Part shown: piece by piece, positions 57,816 to 64,000 of the stretch
Layout: each line of letters starts with the position of its first letter
Numbering within the stretch: the stretch's first letter is position 1
From: Adiantum capillus-veneris
Taxonomy: Eukaryota; Streptophyta; Polypodiopsida; Polypodiales; Pteridaceae
DNA length: 64,000 nt
Reading direction: 5' to 3'
NCBI GenBank assembly: GCA_014529385.2
Contig: CM043954.1
Location: 98,416,747-98,480,746 of the forward strand
Made by a program: the position numbers and the translations under genes
The notes under the pieces: model-generated
Told to the model about the DNA's origin: nothing
Database searches by the model: none
The model's input: the letters and a program-made list of their open reading frames with translations, nothing else

Positions 57816-58159
57816 TCGTGTGGGAGGAAAAATGGCTCCTCATGACATTCAACCAAAATCCTAATATTTGCAGGTGTCGTCTTAAGCAACTTGCATCACT
57901 TAAGCAATACAAAACAACTTGAAAGCATTATTTTGTGCATTGAAAATTATGCATGGCATATGAAACACTCTTTGGAACATCATGTGTGATGCACATTGTG
58001 ACACTTCATGTTTAAAAATCCCATTTTCAAGCTCAAATTATAGCAGTCGTGCTAGAGAACGGTACAATCTTCTAAGCTAGTTAGAAGTAGGATCCCTTCA
58101 TACTTACAATAATGGTCCCTTGAGAGATTCCAAGTATAGCCATTGGGTCAAAAGTCGCC
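57816..58159. other. Unassigned sequence
   Basis: Right of the GA run, no feature recognised. Confidence 0.4.
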
Positions 58160-59066
58160 ATCAATTCAGCCTTGAATCCAATACAATGCGCATCTCATTT
58201 GAACTAGTAATTAGACAATCATATACATAGAAAACAACGATAAGATATACAACACCCTCACGTTTGACGTACAAAGTGATTTCAATTGGACTATTACAAA
58301 AGACTTGTTTAACCGAATGAATGTGAGCTTTCTCATACCCAGAATGAGGAGATTGCTTCAGCTCATACAAATATCTCTTGCATTTGCACACTTTAAATTC
58401 TTGTCCTTTGTTGACAAAATTGCAAGGTTGCTTTACATATACTTCCTCAAATATATCACCATTCAAAAAATTAGTAAAATTTTCTTATTGATTTACATTC
58501 CATCCAACATGAGCTAGCAATGCACATAGAAAACAACAATAGTCATACAACAAGGGGAAGCAAAAGTCTGTGATAGTCAATTCCTTTTTGTTGTGCATAA
58601 CCTTTTCCAACAAGTTAGCCTTGTAGCGATCAATCTCACCATTTGGATTGTGTGTCAACTTATAAAATCACTTTGTACAAATGGCCTTTTTACAAGTAGG
58701 AAAATCACATAGAGTACATGTATCATCCTCTATAAGTGCATTGTATTTTGATTACATTGCAGCCATCTATAATTTTTAATTTTGTGATTCATAAAAAGAA
58801 AGAGGTTCCTCTTCATCACATAAACTAGAAATAGGCAAAGCATAACAATTTGATGTGTATGATGCATGGTAAGAACCTGAGCAAGTATGACTAGACATAG
58901 GTGCATCGAGTTTAATATCACCTAGAGTATGCAACTGCCATTTTGGCATACCCCTAGCCTTTTCATTCTCAGCCCTTTCCACATCCACACCAAGTACAAC
59001 TACATTAGTAACAGGTTGTGTTTGGCTATTACAACACACGAGCACCCACCTATCTGGACACCACAT
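58160..59066 (-). pseudogene. Ty1/copia reverse transcriptase remnant
   Basis: Minus strand, in order: EEEPLSFYESQN and RWLQCNQNTMHL at about 58730-58800 (the copia EPxxxxEA..W..AM..E stretch), THNPNGEIDRYKANL (the NPDGSIDRYKARL motif), then NGDIFEEVYVKQPCNFVNKG, VCKCKRYLYELKQSPHSGYE and VVFYVYDCLITSSNEM. The catalytic Y-V-D-D is Y-V-Y-D. Numerous stops. This is the only copia-type sequence I find. Confidence 0.82.
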
Positions 59067-59909
59067 TTGTATTCTATTATTTTTCCAAGCTGGTGTATCT
59101 CTACCATGTGTAAATCATGATTCTAGAGTAGCAAATCTATTTTTTGAGTTGTAATTATTTCATAATCTTTGTAAAGTCCCATGTGAGCCGGCCACTGGCC
59201 ATTTAGAAATCCGTAGTTATAAAGGATAATAACCTTAGTATGAAAAGGAGGCTTATATTTTGGAGAAAGAAGAAGCTCTATTGTACAAACACTCAAGCTG
59301 CCAAGAAGCTCCAACTTGTACTCAATGATTGGGTAATCCTATTTCAATTTTGAAACTTGCACCGTGTTCCTCCTTTCTTGCTCTTTCAATCAAGGGTAAG
59401 AATTTCCAGTTTTGTTGTGGTTTGCGACTACATGCTGGTGAGTCTAATCTTCAATGTTGAGTGCTTAAATGGCTATTTTTTGACATTTTGACCAGAGGAG
59501 AGTGTTATTAGACCTTGGGGTGACCTACCTAGACTGTTCTGTTGTTGTTTCTCTGACCTTGACCATGATGAATTAGGATTTTGGTACCTTGTAAGATGAC
59601 CTTTAGACTTTGTAAACCTATTCCTTATAAGACCTAATATAGCTTCCCTTAAAGTTTTGTGACGATCCGAGTTCGTTTAGTCGATAAAATGGTGTGATGA
59701 TCGAGAGCGGTGAGAAAGGACATAGGCAAATTTTTTGATTTGGGATTGGTGATTTGCATGTTTAGTTGATGTGTTTGCTTGCTAGGTTCACTTGTTGAGT
59801 TTGACATCGTCAAAGATTCTCTATGTCCCATTTGAGTCACTTCCCAGAGTATTGATGTTACTGCCGGATAGCTATGCTATAGACGTTCCTCGCAACGACC
59901 TGCCAACAT
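59067..59909. other. Unassigned sequence, possible LTR ending before 59910
   Basis: No coding domain. The right end (CGACCTGCCAACAT) lies where an LTR end would be, before the primer-site-like motif. The left LTR border is not identifiable. Confidence 0.35.
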
Positions 59910-59927
59910 TGGCACCGTTGCTGGGGA
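59910..59927 (+). other. Degenerate primer-site-like motif (tRNA-Asp type)
   Basis: TGGCACCGTTGCTGGGGA differs at two positions from TGGCGCCGTTGCCGGGGA, the complement of the 3' end of plant tRNA-Asp used by some gypsy elements. Confidence 0.6.
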
Positions 59928-61170
59928 AATGATCCTTAGATGGTGAGTGACCTAGTGCGTAATTTGAGTTTGGTTGTCGAAGAGATTAGACTTTGCATTC
60001 CATTTACACTAGCAACAAAGTAACTAAACACGGTGAGTGGCATAAAATGGTAACCATTTTTTTGAACCATTTGTCAGCCTACTCAACGTCCTCTTCCTCA
60101 TATGTGTATATATTTTTCTACGCTATTAAGTTATCTAGAGAAAATTCCTCCTCTTCGTTTAACCTTTGTGGCGACACATACATTATACTCTTCCCAAAAA
60201 TGTCACCTTAGTCATATATTTATATTACCACCCTTTTCTTTTTTTCTTTGTAAATAGAATAAGCATACAATAACCAACTATATACCCCCAAACTTTCCTA
60301 CTTCTTGTGAATTAGTAGTAGAAAAATAATATATCCATCTTCCACCCCATATAGATAAATTCCCATGGAAATCAACTCTCCACTTGTCTTTACCAAAGAT
60401 TATGGTCCCTCTCTACAAGTCTTCTATGCCCCCTACATAGGTGGCCCAATATCTCTTAAGAATATACATATAGTTTCTCTTCTTTCAAAAAGACTCCAAT
60501 TGTATATTCTTTTCACAAGCAAATAATATTGGGCCCTCCTCTATTTGTTTAAGCATCATAGCCTTTTGAAAAAGCATGATTCCCCTTGGATGCATACAAG
60601 CAAAGGGCCCATACAAGAAGACTTGGAAGCAAAAGGTTCCCTAGCCTAGTGTGGACCTTCCAAACCGAATTCCTTGGTGCATGGGCGTGAAGATTAGTCC
60701 AAATTCATATCAAACATGTTGAGAAGGTCAATTTTGCCTTTTGAAGCATGTCATTCCGAGCTACAGGTAAAAAGTTATGGTCAAAATAGTGTAAATCTGT
60801 CAGATTCACAGCAAAAGGGAACTGTAAATCAAGTAAATCAAGAGGGTGAGATCTTATTTTTCCCCTACTCATCTTCTAGAAGAGCAATGAGTGTTCAAGG
60901 TCACTTGCATGTGATGGGACCAACCTAAAGATGCTTTCTAAATGCCAAGACAGACAAGTTGAGATACCCCGCAGGAGCCACCCGTAGGGCCTCATGGTGG
61001 GGCCCACCTACATTATGCACCCCTATGGAGCCTTCACGGTCTAAAATGATATTTTTGGTGAATAAATAGTCCCTTTTATGTCCAATATTCAATGAGTGGT
61101 CAAAGGATACTTAATTAGATCTAATCACTTACTCTAATTAAGTGTAGCATAATCCCACTCCTACACAACT
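59928..61170. other. Unassigned sequence
   Basis: No domain. The right part (about 60957-61170) could be the U3 region of an LTR, since it leads to a TATA box. Confidence 0.35.
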
Positions 61171-61180
61171 ATAAATAGCC
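61171..61180 (+). promoter_or_regulatory. TATA box, probably of an LTR promoter
   Basis: TATAAATAGC, followed by a C run and a pyrimidine-rich leader. Position and context suit the promoter of an LTR whose body may run from about 60957 to 62113. Confidence 0.45.
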
Positions 61181-62114
61181 CCCCTTGGAGAGACTCAAGT
61201 ACACACACCTATATTTTCAACTTCATGTTGTTTCTTGATCAATAGTAGAGAAAACCCCAACTCTCCCTCTTTCACATCCTCCCTCCTAACCCTTCTCTTT
61301 TGGAGGAAGTGCAACTCTATTCTCCACTCTTTCCATTCTACAATCTCTTACTCCATCAACCCAATAAATCATTTGTAGCACCTCAATAACTTGTAAATAC
61401 ATCATGATCTCTCTCATGGTTATGTTAATGATCATGAAATCATCTTCAAAACTTTCAAGTGTCGCAATTTGTGATGGTTAGCCAACGTCTGTCCTCCCCT
61501 TAAAAGGTGTGCGAGAAATCAAGTAAGTGTTCTATTCTCAATTTACCATTGGTTTGTTTCTCCACACTTATTCAATTGGTCTAAAGAAATTTCTCACTCC
61601 AACTCTCTTTTGCTTCATTACATATGCATGTGGCTACCTCTCATGGTGATTTTATTTGTGTCACGGCATTGCATAGATGGAGATGAGCTCTCTATGCAAA
61701 GTGTGTTAGTTTTATGTAAGTGATTCTCTTGTGTGTTTGAGAGGCAAGTCTTGTGCGCATGATTTTTTTGATGAGTGCTTGAGAGAGGAAGAGTTTGGAT
61801 GTATTATGGGTATTCTTATGGGGAGAAGGTGAATGTTATTCCACAAATTGCATATTTCATTTTGATGCACGGCATTGGGTTGCATAATCGTTGATGGTGT
61901 TCAAGTGTCCAAAGTGTATATAGAGTAAGGGGGTTTTCAAAGTGTGTTGCTTGAGTGGGTGAGTGCAAGTGTTATTTTGATTGGTTTCCTTCTCCACTCC
62001 CAAAAGAAGGTGGTGCCTCAAGTAGTGTGCGTACCTCTTTACGAACATTTTGTGAGGGTAGGCCCATTGGTTTGGGTTTAGAGGCCCCATTTCAAAAAGA
62101 TCGCCCTCATAAAG

Positions 62115-62131
62115 TGGTGCCCCCACTGAGG
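62115..62131 (+). other. Primer-site-like motif before the 70-codon ORFs
   Basis: TGGTGCCCCCACTGAGG starts with the TGG expected of a primer site and lies 33 bp before the first small ORF. The matching tRNA is not identified. Confidence 0.35.
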
Positions 62132-62163
62132 AACATATTTCCAAGTTACCTTCAAATTTTTTA

Positions 62164-62379
62164 GTGATGAACAATGGAGTTCCCATCTATCCATTTCATT
62201 TTGCACAACACATTAGAGTAAATGTTTTCATAGATAGAAAAGTCTTTTTCCAGCAACGCATTGTTTTTATGTTTGGTGCAGAAAGACTTAGAGAAATACT
62301 GGCATCACCCAATCCAATTATACTTCCAATCATCAATTATGAAACTTCTTTTGATGTTCACGTTTTCATTTTGTTTTAA
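62164..62379 (+). CDS. Small pre-gag ORF, copy 1 (unknown)
   Basis: A 71-codon open frame of unknown function: MNNGVPIYPFHFAQHIRVNV at the start and ILPIINYETSFDVHVFILF at the end. Its C-terminus matches that of the next ORF (62463-62673), so the two are diverged tandem copies. They lie between a primer-site-like motif and a gag ORF on the same strand. No membrane or catalytic motif stands out. It may be a leader ORF of the retroelement or merely a duplicated leader segment. Confidence 0.5.
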   Translation: MMNNGVPIYPFHFAQHIRVNVFIDRKVFFQQRIVFMFGAERLREILASPNPIILPIINYETSFDVHVFILF

Positions 62380-62462
62380 AGGCAGGAACAAGGAGTGGTG
62401 AAGGGGTGCTCAAGGGCCATATGAAGGAACGAGGTCTTCAAACCAACAACGAGGAGTAGCAC

Positions 62463-62673
62463 ATGAATCACGATCAAAACAATGAACCTTTTAGGCCTAT
62501 TGCTCGGCAATCCATTCATATAATCATTGCAACTAAGTTTAGGTTTCAATCTATCATAAGGAGGATATTTTGATCCACTCGCCTCAATGAAATCAATGCT
62601 TCAATTAATCCATTTATTCTACCTATGATAAAGTACGAATTAACAATGGATGTGTACATCTTCATTTTAATGT
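62463..62673 (+). pseudogene. Small pre-gag ORF, copy 2 (one in-frame stop)
   Basis: Starts MNHDQNNEPFRPIARQSIHI at 62463, has one TGA in frame at about 62577, and ends FILPMIKYELTMDVYIFILM before a TAA. Aligned with copy 1: M-N start, then I-L-P-I/M-I-N/K-Y-E, D-V-H/Y-V/I-F-I-L. The copies differ at many positions, yet the frame is nearly kept. Confidence 0.5.
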
Positions 62674-62761
62674 AATCAGATTTATAGTGTCAATAATCTT
62701 GTGCGGCCCGTAAGAGAAAAGTTTATTTTAAAAAAAAGAGATTTCAAAAAGTCTAAACAAA

Positions 62762-64000
62762 ATGTCAAGTTCTTTTCCCACGTTCTATGCAAGAAGTGGG
62801 GAAGATGCGCAAGAGTTTCTTGACAACTTGGAGATGGCACATCTCATATCCGGGAGAGATGAAGAGGAAGTAAAGCTACGAGCCTTCCCGTTGGTTCTAA
62901 AAGTCGAAGCTAAAGCATGGTATGAGACCTTGCAACCCCAAATCAAGTCCAATTGGGAGAGACTGCAAGCAAGCTTCCTCTCCAAGTTCGGGCAAGGTGA
63001 TACTTCTGAAGGACTATGGAAATGTCTTATTGGACGTAAGCAGGTATCACTTGAAGACTATCCCTCTTATGAAGCAACCTTTGTCAATCTATGGGGTAGG
63101 TGGGAGGCTACATTAGAAAATCATGGTGGTGCACCTAACTTTCTAAAAAAAAAGAGATTCATGGTTGGCTTGTATCCACTTTTAAAGGCTAAAGTAGAGC
63201 TAAAATTCCCATCCACCTTCGAAGAAGCACGTGAGGTAGCCATCATCAAGTTTAGAAAACTACAATTCCAAGCACATAGAGCAAGGGGTTTGAATGAAGT
63301 GAGTGAGAGGGAGTCTTCACAAACCATGGAAGCACCAATTAGGGCCCCTCTTGCACAATCTTCACAAATAGGAGATAACTCTCAACAAGAGGTTTTACAA
63401 AGGCTAACTCAACGGCTTGAGAACCTCACTCTGAAACTAGTACAAGGCCTACCTCAACAACGACAACCAAGAGAAGGGAATCGCAATCAAAGAAGACAAG
63501 CTCAAGAGTTGCGATGTTGGAATTGCAATGAAATGGGCCATGGCATGTACAATTGTCCACATCCAAGGCGACTTCCGGGAGACATATATCCCCCCACACC
63601 GCCTTCTCTCACTGTGCAGCAAGAACAAGCTCAAGGCCCACAAATCCTTCGTCGACCACCACCACCAGCAAATATACCTCCCGTCCCACATGAGGAGGAA
63701 GAAAGAGGAGTCAACATCATCAAGCTAGAAGAGATAATAGATGAGCATACTCTAAACTTTGATGTTATGCTGGCAGAAAAACGCACAAGAGCACATGATA
63801 AGGATGAAGACATGAGAAGTGAAGGAACAAATTCAGCCAGAAGGGACAAGAAGAAGAAGTCAAAGATGGAAGAAGCTGAAAGTAGCAGGAAGAAAAGATC
63901 AAGGCGAAGGGAAATTGGTATCAATGACTTCCCATTGGGAAAGGAGCTAGAGCCCTACAACATCCTGGAGGATTTACAAACCCAAAAGCCAAACATTTCA
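62762..64000 (+). CDS. Ty3/gypsy gag, open to the window edge (partial)
   Basis: Open for 413 codons from ATG 62762 with no stop or frameshift, and running off the right edge. It starts MSSSFPTFYARSGEDAQEFL. The capsid core has LRAFPLVLKVEAKAWYETL, WERLQASFLSKFG and RFMVGLYPLLKAKVEL. A glutamine-rich linker follows, then the knuckle CWNCNEMGHGMYNC (C-x2-C-x4-H-x4-C, near codon 254), a proline-rich stretch (PPPPANIPPVPHEEEERG) and a lysine-rich KKKKSKMEEAESSRKKRSRR block. It is the only uninterrupted retroelement domain set in the window and suggests a younger element whose protease and pol lie beyond 64000. The ATG is the first in frame after the small ORFs. Confidence 0.85.
   Translation, partial: MSSSFPTFYARSGEDAQEFLDNLEMAHLISGRDEEEVKLRAFPLVLKVEAKAWYETLQPQIKSNWERLQASFLSKFGQGDTSEGLWKCLIGRKQVSLEDYPSYEATFVNLWGRWEATLENHGGAPNFLKKKRFMVGLYPLLKAKVELKFPSTFEEAREVAIIKFRKLQFQAHRARGLNEVSERESSQTMEAPIRAPLAQSSQIGDNSQQEVLQRLTQRLENLTLKLVQGLPQQRQPREGNRNQRRQAQELRCWNCNEMGHGMYNCPHPRRLPGDIYPPTPPSLTVQQEQAQGPQILRRPPPPANIPPVPHEEEERGVNIIKLEEIIDEHTLNFDVMLAEKRTRAHDKDEDMRSEGTNSARRDKKKKSKMEEAESSRKKRSRRREIGINDFPLGKELEPYNILEDLQTQKPNIS

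Noticed and set aside
59649-60211. Short open frames of 63-72 codons
   Set aside because: Low-complexity composition, no domain, no partner ORFs. Chance frames in AT-rich sequence.

Overview
This looks like nuclear DNA of a land plant. The only host gene I can recognise is a spliced callose synthase gene on the minus strand. Almost everything else is decayed retroelement: several Ty3/gypsy chromovirus-type elements with initiator-Met-tRNA primer sites, a gag/protease-only LTR element, a Ty1/copia reverse-transcriptase remnant and two LINEs. Long GA/CT, CA/GT and AT microsatellites lie between them. A non-seed vascular plant such as a fern would fit the mix of small introns and one intron swollen by retrotransposons, but that lineage is inference; the sequence proves only a plant-type gene and plant-type elements.

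Left part (1-36000). Five exons of the N-terminal part of callose synthase lie at 35829-35999, 35634-35734, 8582-8691, 8413-8500 and 8221-8331, all minus strand. They join in frame with GT-AG borders. Three introns are only 81-94 bp, but the second is about 26.9 kb (8692-35633). It holds, in order: an LTR fragment, a gypsy element on the minus strand (E, about 9248-15364), a GC-rich repeat block with poly-G runs (15365-16600), a 5'-truncated gypsy element on the minus strand (G, about 16617-19043), a 5'-truncated LINE (19044-20400), an inverted fragment of a gag/protease element (21380-22630), and an LTR element with gag and protease only (D, 22648-34262). D's 5' LTR is split by a complete but defective gypsy element (C, 23007-28960) flanked by a near-perfect 5-bp target duplication. 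Left of exon 5 lie two more decayed gypsy elements: A (about 580-2937, minus) and B (2938-7139, plus). B sits directly against A.

Right part (36000-64000). I recognise no host coding exon here. CT-rich tracts lie 1.4-1.9 kb upstream of the first recognised callose synthase exon. Farther right are an LTR/primer-site remnant (primer site 44320-44332) interrupted by a LINE of about 5.5 kb (44587-50102) with a 19-bp target duplication, a gypsy gag-protease-RT fragment (51300-52485), a six-copy satellite of about 60 bp (55889-56250), a tandem duplication of about 432 bp with GA runs, a copia RT remnant on the minus strand (58160-59066), and two further primer-site-like sequences. The window ends inside the most intact retroelement ORF, a gypsy gag (62762 to the edge). 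It is preceded by two diverged tandem ORFs of about 70 codons with matching C-termini.

The elements do not work together as a pathway. The window records repeated insertion, nesting, internal deletion and decay, mostly inside one expanded intron of a cell-wall polysaccharide gene.
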